DNA of 62,622 nt, taken from positions 1-62,622 of IMG/VR virus record IMGVR_UViG_3300048672_000233, one strand, 5' to 3'. Below, piece after piece: positions 40,958 through 49,196 of the stretch; positions within the stretch are counted from its first letter, which is position 1, and each line of letters starts with the position of its first letter. A model generated the notes under the pieces. It had not been told where the DNA came from. It saw only the letters and a program-made list of their open reading frames with translations, and searched no databases. This DNA comes from a virus. The translations under genes were made by a program, and so were the position numbers.

Positions 40958-41872
40958 ATGGCAGCTATTTCAAGAAGTCAGTTACTTAAAGAATTACTCC
41001 CAGGACTGAACGCATTATTTGGTTTGGAGTACAAACGCTACGACGAGCAACATAAAGAAATTTATGAAATCGAAACCTCTGAGCGTTCATTTGAAGAAGA
41101 AACTAAATTATCAGGTTTCTCAGCAGCTCCAGTTAAAACTGAGGGCGGTGCTATTGCTTATGACTCTGGTCAAGAAGCATGGACATCACGCTACAACCAC
41201 GAGACAATCGCGTTGGGCTTTAGCTTAACTGAAGAAGCAATTGAAGATAACTTGTATGACTCATTGTCAGCTCGTTATACAAAAGCGTTGGCTCGTGCGA
41301 TGGCATACACCAAACAGATTAAAGCGGTTGCACCACTTAACAATGGTTTCAACGCAGCTTACACGGGTGGTGATGGCGTAGCATTGTTCTCAACAGCTCA
41401 CCCATTGGTCGGTGGTGGCACAAACTCAAACACACCAACAACCGCAGCGGATTTAAACGAAACTTCACTAGAAGCGGCTGTTATTCAAATCTCTGGTTGG
41501 ACGGATGAACGTGGCTTGTTGATTGCAGCTAAACCACGCAAATTGATTGTACCCGCAGCGTTGCAGTTCGTAGCAACGCGTTTATTAGAAACAGAAGGTC
41601 GCGTAGGCACAGCCGATAACGACTTGAACGCTTTGAAAAACAACGGAGCAATTCCAGAAGGCTACACGGTAAATAACTTCTTAACCGATAACAACGCTTG
41701 GTTCTTAACAACTGACGTGCCAAACGGTATGAAGCACTTTATCCGTTCACCATTGAAAACATCAATGGACCAAGATTTTGACAGTGGTAATAGTCGCTTT
41801 AAGTCAAGAGAACGCTACAGTTTCGGTTGGTCAGACTCGTTGGGTATCTACGGTTCACCTGGCGCAAGCTGA
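40958..41872 (+). CDS. Major capsid protein (Mu gpT-like), 304 aa
   Basis: Matches the Mu-type major head subunit pattern: FEEETKLSGFSAAPVKTEGG, HETIALGFSLTEEAIEDNLY, ALFSTAHPLVGGGTNSNTP and KLIVPAALQFVATRLLETEG. It would form the HK97-fold shell. AAAGGAG precedes ATG 40958. A terminator follows at 41898. Confidence 0.85.
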   Translation: MAAISRSQLLKELLPGLNALFGLEYKRYDEQHKEIYEIETSERSFEEETKLSGFSAAPVKTEGGAIAYDSGQEAWTSRYNHETIALGFSLTEEAIEDNLYDSLSARYTKALARAMAYTKQIKAVAPLNNGFNAAYTGGDGVALFSTAHPLVGGGTNSNTPTTAADLNETSLEAAVIQISGWTDERGLLIAAKPRKLIVPAALQFVATRLLETEGRVGTADNDLNALKNNGAIPEGYTVNNFLTDNNAWFLTTDVPNGMKHFIRSPLKTSMDQDFDSGNSRFKSRERYSFGWSDSLGIYGSPGAS

Positions 41873-41897
41873 TAAGTAGTAAGTAACTATAGTAGAT

Positions 41898-41930
41898 AAG
41901 GAAGCCATCTTCGTGAGGGCTTCCTTTTGT
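41898..41930 (+). terminator. Intrinsic terminator after the capsid gene
   Basis: AAGGAAGCC (41898-41906) and GGCTTCCTT (41918-41926) followed by TTGTTT. It would reduce transcription past the capsid gene. Confidence 0.8.
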
Positions 41931-41959
41931 TTGACATATTTTTAAATAGTTGGTAGAAT
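41931..41959 (+). promoter_or_regulatory. Promoter of the KilA-N moron
   Basis: TTGACA (41931-41936), 17-nt spacer, TAGAAT (41954-41959), directly after the capsid terminator and 32 nt before the next ATG. Confidence 0.75.
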
Positions 41960-41991
41960 TGTATTTCCAATAACTAATTAGAGATACGGAA

Positions 41992-42672
41992 ATGAAAACA
42001 AACCAAGTAATGACCTTAGACTTCGACGGAAAATCTTTGGAAATTGAACATAAAACGAAGATGGGGAGTTTAACCGAACTATGGGCAATCGGTAATTCAA
42101 TCCGCGAAGCAAAAGGATTAACTCCCTTATTGATGTCACATTATCTACGCTCACCTGAAACACTTGAACTTGTACAGGCAATAGAGCGCAAAGAAGGTAT
42201 AATTTCTAAATGTGCGGATTCCGCACATTTAGAAAACGGGACTGTAGCAACGATTCAATCAGACCTAATTAGAACAAAACGTGGTCGGCATGGCGGTGGG
42301 ACATGGGCGCATATCTATTTACTATTAGATGCTGCTGCAAGAATGGACGCAGATTTCAAAGTTAAGATGTTTGATATCCTAATCGAAGGTAAGCTGCTAG
42401 AGTGGCGTGATGATAGTGGAGACTCTTTCAAAGCCTTGAATATGATGATTGAGCAGGAGTTAGTAAAAGATACAGCAAAATCTAAACCCTACTACATTCG
42501 TGTGGCTATGGCGGTGAAAGAAAACGTAAATCCTACAGGGGGGTCATGGAACACCGCTACCTACCAAGAGCTAAAACGCAGAGATACCATTGAGAATCAA
42601 CTGATGGCAATGCTAAAAATGAAGTTGATTAGAGACATAAATCACATGACGCTCATTGCCAAAACAATGTAG
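41992..42672 (+). CDS. KilA-N domain protein, 226 aa (moron)
   Basis: KilA-N DNA-binding pattern: HYLRSPETLELVQAIERKEG, RTKRGRHGGGTWAHIYLLLD and DADFKVKMFDILIEGKLLEW. The C-terminal part may be a Rha/antirepressor-like helical region. It has its own promoter and is bracketed by two terminators inside the structural operon, so it can be expressed independently of the late genes. Likely a regulator or anti-repressor; target unknown. Confidence 0.75.
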   Translation: MKTNQVMTLDFDGKSLEIEHKTKMGSLTELWAIGNSIREAKGLTPLLMSHYLRSPETLELVQAIERKEGIISKCADSAHLENGTVATIQSDLIRTKRGRHGGGTWAHIYLLLDAAARMDADFKVKMFDILIEGKLLEWRDDSGDSFKALNMMIEQELVKDTAKSKPYYIRVAMAVKENVNPTGGSWNTATYQELKRRDTIENQLMAMLKMKLIRDINHMTLIAKTM

Positions 42673-42706
42673 GTGGTATAAACTCTCCGCGCCATAGAAG
42701 TCCTCT

Positions 42707-42744
42707 AAGCCCATAGTTATTGTCGTGATAGGTATGGGCTTTCT
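42707..42744 (+). terminator. Intrinsic terminator after the KilA-N gene
   Basis: AAGCCCATA (42707-42715) and TATGGGCTT (42733-42741) followed by TTCT. The stem is strong, the T run weak. The rest of 42745-42860 shows no gene. Confidence 0.6.
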
Positions 42745-42860
42745 AATGCTTGAAATAAAACCAAAAATAAGGTATAAGGTGCGTAAATCTAGGCTTCCTT
42801 TATTTGCGCTGACCGACCTAGCGGACACCACAGACGGCGTACTCTTAGTGAGAAATTATC

Positions 42861-43352
42861 ATGGGTTTATCTACACACTTAGGTCCTTGGCTAGTTGGTA
42901 CAGTTAAAGATACTACAGGCACCACAGCAGGAACTATCCGCAACATTGGCACATCAGTTGCCATCCAAGCAAACGCCATCGCAGCCGCACAATTAGCCGC
43001 AGCGACTACAGCTACCACAGCTTTCGTTGTTCCAGCGGGTTCAATTCTTATCGGCGCACAGTTCTATGCAACCACTACCGTTACGACAGGCTCAACAGCA
43101 ACTATCAAATTGACCTTAAATGGTACAGATATTACAGCGGCTACCACTATCTCAGGCACAGCAGGTGTATTTGGTTTGACCTTATCGGGTACAGGCGCAA
43201 CAGCAGCAGGACTATTGGCTAACGTAGGCTCAACAGATGCCGTAATCACATACACAACCGCAGCAGTAACAGGTGGCGCAGGTGTATTATTACTTGAGTA
43301 CGCAGTACGCTTGGCTGACGGTACATACGTTCCTACTTCTTACACAGCATAG
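42861..43352 (+). CDS. Structural hypothetical protein, 163 aa
   Basis: Thr/Ala/Gly-rich beta protein (STHLGPWLVGTVKDTTGTTA at the start). Probably a head decoration or fibre protein by composition and place. Weak ribosome binding site. Confidence 0.6.
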   Translation: MGLSTHLGPWLVGTVKDTTGTTAGTIRNIGTSVAIQANAIAAAQLAAATTATTAFVVPAGSILIGAQFYATTTVTTGSTATIKLTLNGTDITAATTISGTAGVFGLTLSGTGATAAGLLANVGSTDAVITYTTAAVTGGAGVLLLEYAVRLADGTYVPTSYTA

Positions 43353-43364
43353 TAGGTACTGGAT

Positions 43365-43742
43365 ATGTCTTATACAAGATATAAGGCTAGCGTGGTCACC
43401 CTAACGGGTGTACCACAAACTAGCACAGGTTATACAAACACCACACAACCATTGTTCGCTTCCGTAGGTGGCAGAACTATCCAAGCGAAAGCCACTAATA
43501 TCCCTACAAACGTCACCGTAACTATCAACTGGTTTGGTACAAATATCTGCGTACCTGATTCCCCTGCATCAAGCACCACGGGCGGATATAACTTTGCACA
43601 AACGGTTTTAGGTGGAGCTGTATGGACAGCAGGACCAGATGCTTCTGGAGCTACTTTAACTAATGCTTGGCGACATATTTACGCACAGGTCACTGTGAGC
43701 AGTGGTACTGTTACAGGACTTACCTTATCCACGGGAGTTTAG
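43365..43742 (+). CDS. Structural hypothetical protein, 125 aa
   Basis: Beta-rich (TGYTNTTQPLFASVGGRTIQ). It follows the previous gene closely. Unknown virion role. Confidence 0.55.
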   Translation: MSYTRYKASVVTLTGVPQTSTGYTNTTQPLFASVGGRTIQAKATNIPTNVTVTINWFGTNICVPDSPASSTTGGYNFAQTVLGGAVWTAGPDASGATLTNAWRHIYAQVTVSSGTVTGLTLSTGV

Positions 43743-43743
43743 T

Positions 43744-44430
43744 ATGGGTACTACGACAGAAACAGGCTATAGTCAACAAGTATCCTACAACGGCAGCTCG
43801 ATAGTTTTGCCTAAAGAACAGAATAGTGGCATCAAGGTAGACACAGTAGCACCTACATTCGGATGGAAAGACATTACCGGTATATTATATCCTGATACAG
43901 GTGGGGCAAACGCACCCGCGTTAGGCACATTTCGCGGGGGTAATATCAGACGATTTAGTTACGCAGTAGCAGATAAGTGTGATTGTGAGTTCCATATCCC
44001 ACATGATTACGCGATGGGAACAGATGTTTATGTGCATGTGCATTGGTCGCATAATGGTACAGCTATATCTGGAAATATGGTTTTCACTATCGCGCACTCT
44101 TACGCAAAAGGGCATAACCAAGGGGAGGCTTCAGTTTATCCCGCTGAGAAAACGGTAGTGCTTACTTATGTGACAACCAACATCGCTACTACACCACAGT
44201 ATATCCATCGTGTAGACGAGGTAGCAATTTCAAGCGCAGGTGGCAGCGCAACACTTATGGATACAGCAGCAATTGAGCCAGATGGTGTTATTGCAATCAA
44301 TCTTACTACCACAACGATTCCTACGATTACAGGGGGTTCACCTAATGAACCGTTTATTTTTCATATAGATTTGCACTACCAATCTACGCAAACAGCCACG
44401 AAAAATAAGTCACCTGACTTCTGGACGTAA
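43744..44430 (+). CDS. Structural hypothetical protein, 228 aa
   Basis: I chose ATG 43744 directly after the previous stop instead of the open frame to 43702. Beta-rich, with CDCEFHIPHDYAMGTDVYVH and YIHRVDEVAIS, as seen in phage virion or fibre-like proteins with jelly-roll folds. Function unknown. Confidence 0.6.
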   Translation: MGTTTETGYSQQVSYNGSSIVLPKEQNSGIKVDTVAPTFGWKDITGILYPDTGGANAPALGTFRGGNIRRFSYAVADKCDCEFHIPHDYAMGTDVYVHVHWSHNGTAISGNMVFTIAHSYAKGHNQGEASVYPAEKTVVLTYVTTNIATTPQYIHRVDEVAISSAGGSATLMDTAAIEPDGVIAINLTTTTIPTITGGSPNEPFIFHIDLHYQSTQTATKNKSPDFWT

Positions 44431-44435
44431 CCACA

Positions 44436-44837
44436 ATGCACGACGCATTACATATTGATACGGAATCTATACCTATGATGGAACTCGCTGTAGGTACGCT
44501 TTTAGGCGTTCTAGCATGGTTTATAAACACCGTTAAGTCCATGGCTGTTAGTAAAATAAACGAGCTTGAGTGCAAGCACAACCAGAACACATCTCGCATC
44601 GAGAACCACTGCGAAAAACTGAATGAACACCGCACTGAGATTGAGCTGTTAAAACATACCAGTGTTAAACGTGAAGATTTAGACCGAGTATTCAGCAGCC
44701 TACGCGAAGAACTTAAAGATGATATTGACAATGTGTTCGTGCGTGTCCAAGAACGCGTAGATGCTATCTACGCACAAGGCTGTGGTAACACTATTCGATT
44801 AAGCAAACAGAGACACGAAGATGAAAAAACCAAGTAA
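44436..44837 (+). CDS. Membrane-anchored coiled-coil protein, 133 aa
   Basis: A hydrophobic segment MELAVGTLLGVLAWFI near residue 15 is followed by a long charged coiled coil (HRTEIELLKHTSVKREDLDR). Could be an inner-membrane spanin- or holin-like protein or a virion minor protein. It overlaps the next gene by 17 nt. Confidence 0.55.
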   Translation: MHDALHIDTESIPMMELAVGTLLGVLAWFINTVKSMAVSKINELECKHNQNTSRIENHCEKLNEHRTEIELLKHTSVKREDLDRVFSSLREELKDDIDNVFVRVQERVDAIYAQGCGNTIRLSKQRHEDEKTK

Positions 44838-45582
44838 AACAAACAAACTATTTAAAGGCAAAGAATCCTATAAAGAAGAATTCAACGAAGCTAAAGCTAT
44901 CAAATCAGGCAAGTTATCCCCTAAACAGTACGCTACAGGAGAGAAAAGCGAAGACATGAAAAAGATGAAGAAAGGTGGCAAGACGAAATGCTACGCCGAT
45001 GGTGGGGAAACATACCGCGATGCTACTGACGCTCCTGGAGCATATAATAACATTGGCGCACAAGCACGCAGATTACGCGCTGAAGACGAAGCAGCTAAAA
45101 ATATCAAAGGCGGCTCAGAAGGTCCTACACGACCATACTCAAACAAGTTCGCCGATGAAGGCGCAACAGCAGTAAATACACGCGTAAAACCTCCCATGGG
45201 TTCACTGCTTCCTGCGACTAAACCCAGTACGCCTTCATCGCGCGTGCAAACGGGTATGACCTTAGAAGAAGCAAAGTCAGGTAAAACAACCCCCGTAGCG
45301 GCAAAAAAACCCGTAGTAGCTAAGAAACCTGTAGGTAAACGCGCCGCAAGCAAACCCTCAATGGGTGGCATCAGCGCAGCAGACTTAGAATCTTTCCGCC
45401 AAGAAAATATGGCAGATAGGGCTAAGGCAGATTTAGGTGGCAGCGCAAACGAAGATAATAACTTACCCGTCGGAGCAGAAGCCTACAAAAAAGGTGGAAA
45501 AGCGAAGTGTATGAAGTCTGGTGGTAATGTTCGCGGACACGGCGCAGAGCGCACGGGGCGTACTAAAGGGCGGTTTATCTGA
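44821..45582 (+). CDS. Lys/Ala/Gly-rich virion-type protein, 253 aa
   Basis: Two copies of a KKGGKxKC motif (MKKGGKTKCYADGGE near residue 45 and KKGGKAKCMKSGG near 225) and a basic, disordered middle (VAAKKPVVAKKPVGKRA). The glycine motifs resemble those in other virion proteins here. Probably a DNA-associated or structural protein. TGATG overlap with the next gene. Confidence 0.6.
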   Translation: MKKPSKTNKLFKGKESYKEEFNEAKAIKSGKLSPKQYATGEKSEDMKKMKKGGKTKCYADGGETYRDATDAPGAYNNIGAQARRLRAEDEAAKNIKGGSEGPTRPYSNKFADEGATAVNTRVKPPMGSLLPATKPSTPSSRVQTGMTLEEAKSGKTTPVAAKKPVVAKKPVGKRAASKPSMGGISAADLESFRQENMADRAKADLGGSANEDNNLPVGAEAYKKGGKAKCMKSGGNVRGHGAERTGRTKGRFI

Positions 45583-46292
45583 TGAACTTAACAGGAACAG
45601 CGACATTTAATCTCGACTTAGGTGACACCATTGAAGAAGCCTACGAGCGTTGTGGTCAAGAGGTACGGTCAGGATATGACTTTCGTACGGCTCGGCGGTC
45701 GCTTAACCTGTTGACTATTGAGTGGGCAAATCGTGGTATTAACTTGTGGACAATTGAAGAAGGTGTTATCCCTCTCGTTACTGGGCAGATTACTTACGAT
45801 TTGCCTGTTGATACCATTGATTTGCTTGACCATGTTATTAGAACAGGTAGTGGCTCATCCCAAACAGACATCAACATCAGTCGTATCTCGTCTTCAACGT
45901 ATGCTACGATACCAAATAAGAATGCTACAGGTAGACCCGTACAGTTGTGGATAGACCGCCAAAGCGGCGCGATTAACGCAGATGGTACTGTCCAGTACCC
46001 ACAGGTGAACCTATATCCCGCGCCGAATCAATCAGACTACTATTTAGTATACTGGCGATTACGCCGTATCCAAGATGCTGGAAATGCGGTTAATGGACAA
46101 GATATTCCTTTCAGGTTGCTTAATGCACTTATCGCAGGGTTAGCCTATTTTATATATCAAAAGCAAGCCACCATTGACCCTAATCGACTTCAGATGCTTC
46201 AAACAGACTATGCAAGTCAGTTAGACATCGCTATCCAAGAAGATAGAGAAAAAGCCTCGCTTAGAATTGTACCCCAGTCGGCGTACCGCTAA
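45582..46292 (+). CDS. Head-tail connector (P22 gp4-like), 236 aa
   Basis: Contains DTIEEAYERCGQEVRSGYDF, LTIEWANRGINLWTIEEG and ITYDLPVDTIDLLDHVI, typical of P22 gp4/tail accessory factor-like proteins that extend the portal. About 1.5 times the P22 length. Confidence 0.7.
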   Translation: MNLTGTATFNLDLGDTIEEAYERCGQEVRSGYDFRTARRSLNLLTIEWANRGINLWTIEEGVIPLVTGQITYDLPVDTIDLLDHVIRTGSGSSQTDINISRISSSTYATIPNKNATGRPVQLWIDRQSGAINADGTVQYPQVNLYPAPNQSDYYLVYWRLRRIQDAGNAVNGQDIPFRLLNALIAGLAYFIYQKQATIDPNRLQMLQTDYASQLDIAIQEDREKASLRIVPQSAYR

Positions 46293-46642
46293 TGGCTAGT
46301 AAGTTTTCCTCAGGTAAGAAAGCCTTATTTTATTGTGACCGCTGCGGTCAACGGGCGAAATACCGCGAAGCCAAAAAGCTAACCATAAAGCTCACGCAGA
46401 CTAATATCAAAGTGTGCAAGAGCTGTTGGGAACCTGACCAACCGCAGTTGAAAGTCGGAATGTACCCCGTAAATGACCCACAAGCACTCAAAGACCCTAG
46501 ACCTGATAACGCTACAGAATCTAATAGAAACTTACAGTGGGGCTGGAATCCGATAGGGGGAGCGCGAGGTATCGATGCAGCTTTAACACCCAATAACCTT
46601 GTAGCAAAAACGTACCTAGGCGCAGTAACCATAACAACGTGA
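46292..46642 (+). CDS. Zinc-ribbon virion-region protein, 116 aa
   Basis: YCDRCGQRAKYRE and VCKSCWEPDQPQ form a C-x2-C...C-x2-C zinc ribbon. Such small proteins are found beside gp4-like genes in podoviruses. Starts at the TAATG junction. Unknown function. Confidence 0.65.
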   Translation: MASKFSSGKKALFYCDRCGQRAKYREAKKLTIKLTQTNIKVCKSCWEPDQPQLKVGMYPVNDPQALKDPRPDNATESNRNLQWGWNPIGGARGIDAALTPNNLVAKTYLGAVTITT

Positions 46643-46650
46643 GAATCAAA

Positions 46651-46818
46651 ATGAAAATATCAAACGCAAAACCAACCACAGGTGTAGCTATTGTTATCTC
46701 TGTAGGCAAAGCACCCCAAAGCACGGACGGGATGCAGAACACCAAGACCACAGGGGTTAAAATACGCGGCTGCGGCGCAGCAACTAAAGGAACAACAGCG
46801 CGTGGACCGATGGCATAA
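46651..46818 (+). CDS. Small conserved-type protein, 55 aa
   Basis: ATG 46651; it ends VKIRGCGAATKGTTARGPMA, a tail motif I recognise from short phage proteins next to tail connectors. The stop overlaps the next ATG (TAATG). Confidence 0.6.
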   Translation: MKISNAKPTTGVAIVISVGKAPQSTDGMQNTKTTGVKIRGCGAATKGTTARGPMA

Positions 46819-47468
46819 TGACTTACGCCGAACTATGCGTCCTGATTCAGGACTACACAGAAAACAGCTTTACGGTTGACCAGCTTAATACGTTTATCCA
46901 ACAGACTGAGCAGCGTATCTACAATGCTATTCAGCTACCTGACCTACGAAAAAACGTAACAGGTACGCTATCAGCCCATAACAAATACTTGCAATGCCCC
47001 ACAGACTTCATGGCTATGCACTCGTTGGCAGCGGTAGATACAGCGGGGAACTTCAATTATTTGCTCAATAAAGACGTGAATTTTCTACGCGAAGCCTACC
47101 CAAGCGCGGCTACCGAAGGCGAACCGAGGTATTATGCACTGTTTGGTCCTCGCGCAGATAACGACCTATATTTAACATTTATTGTCGCGCCAACGCCTGA
47201 TACTGACTACACGGCGGAGCTACATTATTTTGCTTACCCAGAAAGTATTGTGACAGCGGCAAGCACATGGCTTGGGGATAATTTCGATTCCGCGTTGCTA
47301 TATGGGTCAATTATGGAAGCCTACATCTTTATGAAGGGCGCACCAGAACTCATGCAGACATACAAACAGTATTACACCGAAGCTCTAGCCTTATTGAAAC
47401 AGCTTGGCGATGGTAAAGATAGACGCGACTCATATCGCTCAGGTCAAGTAAGGATGCCCGTAGTATGA
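46818..47468 (+). CDS. Tail connector / gp6-like adaptor, 216 aa
   Basis: Helical N-terminus (TVDQLNTFIQQTEQRIYNAI) and a YFAYPESIVTAASTWLGDNF region fit phage adaptor or tail-tube proteins that follow the portal. Overlaps the next gene by ATGA. Confidence 0.65.
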   Translation: MTYAELCVLIQDYTENSFTVDQLNTFIQQTEQRIYNAIQLPDLRKNVTGTLSAHNKYLQCPTDFMAMHSLAAVDTAGNFNYLLNKDVNFLREAYPSAATEGEPRYYALFGPRADNDLYLTFIVAPTPDTDYTAELHYFAYPESIVTAASTWLGDNFDSALLYGSIMEAYIFMKGAPELMQTYKQYYTEALALLKQLGDGKDRRDSYRSGQVRMPVV

Positions 47469-47878
47469 TAGTTCAAACACAGACCACCTCGTTTAAAGCA
47501 GAATGCTATCAAGCAGTACACAACCTGCTAACAGATACACTGAAAATCGCTTTATACACGTCTAGCGCAGACCTTACGCAAGCTACAACGGAATACATAA
47601 CAACAGGTGAGGTTTCAGGAACAGGTTACACAGCAGGGGGTGATGTCATCACAGGGGTAACAGTAAGTTCTGACGGATACACAGTATATGTAAGTTTTGA
47701 CAACCCCTCATGGGTAGGGGCGTTTACGGCAAGAGCAGCCTTAGTGTACAATGCAAGCAAATCTAATAAGTCTGTCGCAGTCATAGATTTCGGTACAGAC
47801 AAGACAACGACAGGCAATTTTACTATTACCCTCCCACCTAATACAGCAACAACCGCACTCATACGGAGTTCAAACTAA
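47465..47878 (+). CDS. Tail fibre-associated protein, 137 aa
   Basis: Beta-rich, starting FKAECYQAVHNLLTDTLKIA, a pattern common in short phage fibre or baseplate-associated proteins. TAATG junction with the next gene. Confidence 0.6.
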   Translation: MIVQTQTTSFKAECYQAVHNLLTDTLKIALYTSSADLTQATTEYITTGEVSGTGYTAGGDVITGVTVSSDGYTVYVSFDNPSWVGAFTARAALVYNASKSNKSVAVIDFGTDKTTTGNFTITLPPNTATTALIRSSN

Positions 47879-48429
47879 TGACAACAGAAGCAGTAAATAG
47901 TACAGAATCCACAGGCGCAACACTTATGCGTTCAGGCACTACACAAGAACAAGTATCCGTTAAAGGACACTACGATGTTGTATGTATGCGTGATGGCACA
48001 GTCGCGTGGGAAGATGCTATTGAGAACCTCGTGGTAACAGTAGGTAAAAATGACCTACTAGATAAATACTTCGCTGGCTCGACATACACCGCAGGTTGGT
48101 ATATGGGCTTAGTAGACGGCACGTCTACACCAACCTACGCCGCAGGTGATACTTTAGCTTCTCACGCAGGCTGGACAGAAAGCACTGCGTATAGTGGGTC
48201 AAACCGTATTACAGTAGCATGGAACGCTGCGTCATCAGGTTCTAAAGCGTCAACCTCTACCTCGTTTAGCATCAATGGTACGGCTACCATCGCGGGGGCT
48301 ATTTTGACACAAACCCAAGTACGCGCTACAACAACAGGTATTTTATACTCAGCAGGTAGCTTCACAGGGGGTAATCGCTCAGTTATTTCAGGCGACACCT
48401 TATTGGTCACTTTCACAGCGAGCGTGTAA
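47878..48429 (+). CDS. Tail fibre-associated protein, 183 aa
   Basis: Thr/Ser/Ala-rich, with VCMRDGTVAWEDAIENLVVT and WYMGLVDGTSTPTYAAGDTL, as in small fibre-region proteins of podoviruses. Function unknown. Confidence 0.6.
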   Translation: MTTEAVNSTESTGATLMRSGTTQEQVSVKGHYDVVCMRDGTVAWEDAIENLVVTVGKNDLLDKYFAGSTYTAGWYMGLVDGTSTPTYAAGDTLASHAGWTESTAYSGSNRITVAWNAASSGSKASTSTSFSINGTATIAGAILTQTQVRATTTGILYSAGSFTGGNRSVISGDTLLVTFTASV

Positions 48430-48432
48430 GTC

Positions 48433-48780
48433 ATGGCTCTTGTATTAGCGGATAGAGTAAAAGAGACCACCACTACCACAGGTACAGGAGCAGTAACTTT
48501 AGCAGGAGCAGTATCAGGCTTTCAGGCTTTTTCAGTTGTAGGAGATGGGAACGCATGTTACTACACGATAGCCGACCAAACAGGGACTAACTGGGAAGTA
48601 GGTATTGGAACATATACCTCAGTAGGAACATCACTAAGCCGAGATACAGTAATATCGTCATCTAATGCAGGAAGCGCGGTTACTTTTGGTACAGGGACTA
48701 AAGACGTGTTTGTAACATATCCCGCAGCAAAAGCGGTTGACCTGAGCGTAGCCCATACATTAACTTTAGGATACTATTAA
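48433..48780 (+). CDS. Tail fibre-associated protein, 115 aa
   Basis: VLADRVKETTTTTGTGAVTL and CYYTIADQTGTNWEVGIGTY are typical of phage fibre-adaptor proteins. Confidence 0.65.
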   Translation: MALVLADRVKETTTTTGTGAVTLAGAVSGFQAFSVVGDGNACYYTIADQTGTNWEVGIGTYTSVGTSLSRDTVISSSNAGSAVTFGTGTKDVFVTYPAAKAVDLSVAHTLTLGYY

Positions 48781-48781
48781 C

Positions 48782-49195
48782 ATGGCTAAAATATATACGG
48801 CACCGATGGCTCAAACCATCAATAATTCAAACTGCGTTATTCAAACAGCAGGTACTAATAACACGGATGCACCTACTAACTCTGTTTTGCTTTATACCGC
48901 AGGCGCAGAAGGTTCACTAATTACTACTATCCAAGCGTTATATCGCGGTACAAATGTCGCATCTTCTTTGTACCTGTTTGTGAGTACAGATGGTGGCACA
49001 ACACAGCGATTGGTTGATTCAGTTGCAGCCGCCGCCTACACCTACGCAACAACGACAATCAACCCATTAGTCTACTTTCCTACCGCAAATGAGGATTACC
49101 CTTTACGATTAGCCCCTAATGCTAAGTTGTATGTGAATACGGCTGTTACTGTAGCATCTGGGTATGTCGTCACTGCGCGTGGAATGGACTACTAA
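48782..49195 (+). CDS. Tail fibre-region structural protein, 137 aa
   Basis: Beta-rich, with LITTIQALYRGTNVASSLYL and LRLAPNAKLYVNTAVTVASG. Probably a virion protein. Ends 1 nt before the S74 fibre gene. Confidence 0.55.
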   Translation: MAKIYTAPMAQTINNSNCVIQTAGTNNTDAPTNSVLLYTAGAEGSLITTIQALYRGTNVASSLYLFVSTDGGTTQRLVDSVAAAAYTYATTTINPLVYFPTANEDYPLRLAPNAKLYVNTAVTVASGYVVTARGMDY

Positions 49196-49196
49196 G

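Noticed and set aside
44991-45371. Long antisense ORFs over virion genes (for example 44991-45371, 51288-51779, 57037-57582, 58981-59505)
   Set aside because: They mirror repetitive or Ala/Gly-rich genes in codon-phased frames and have no ribosome binding sites or known motifs.
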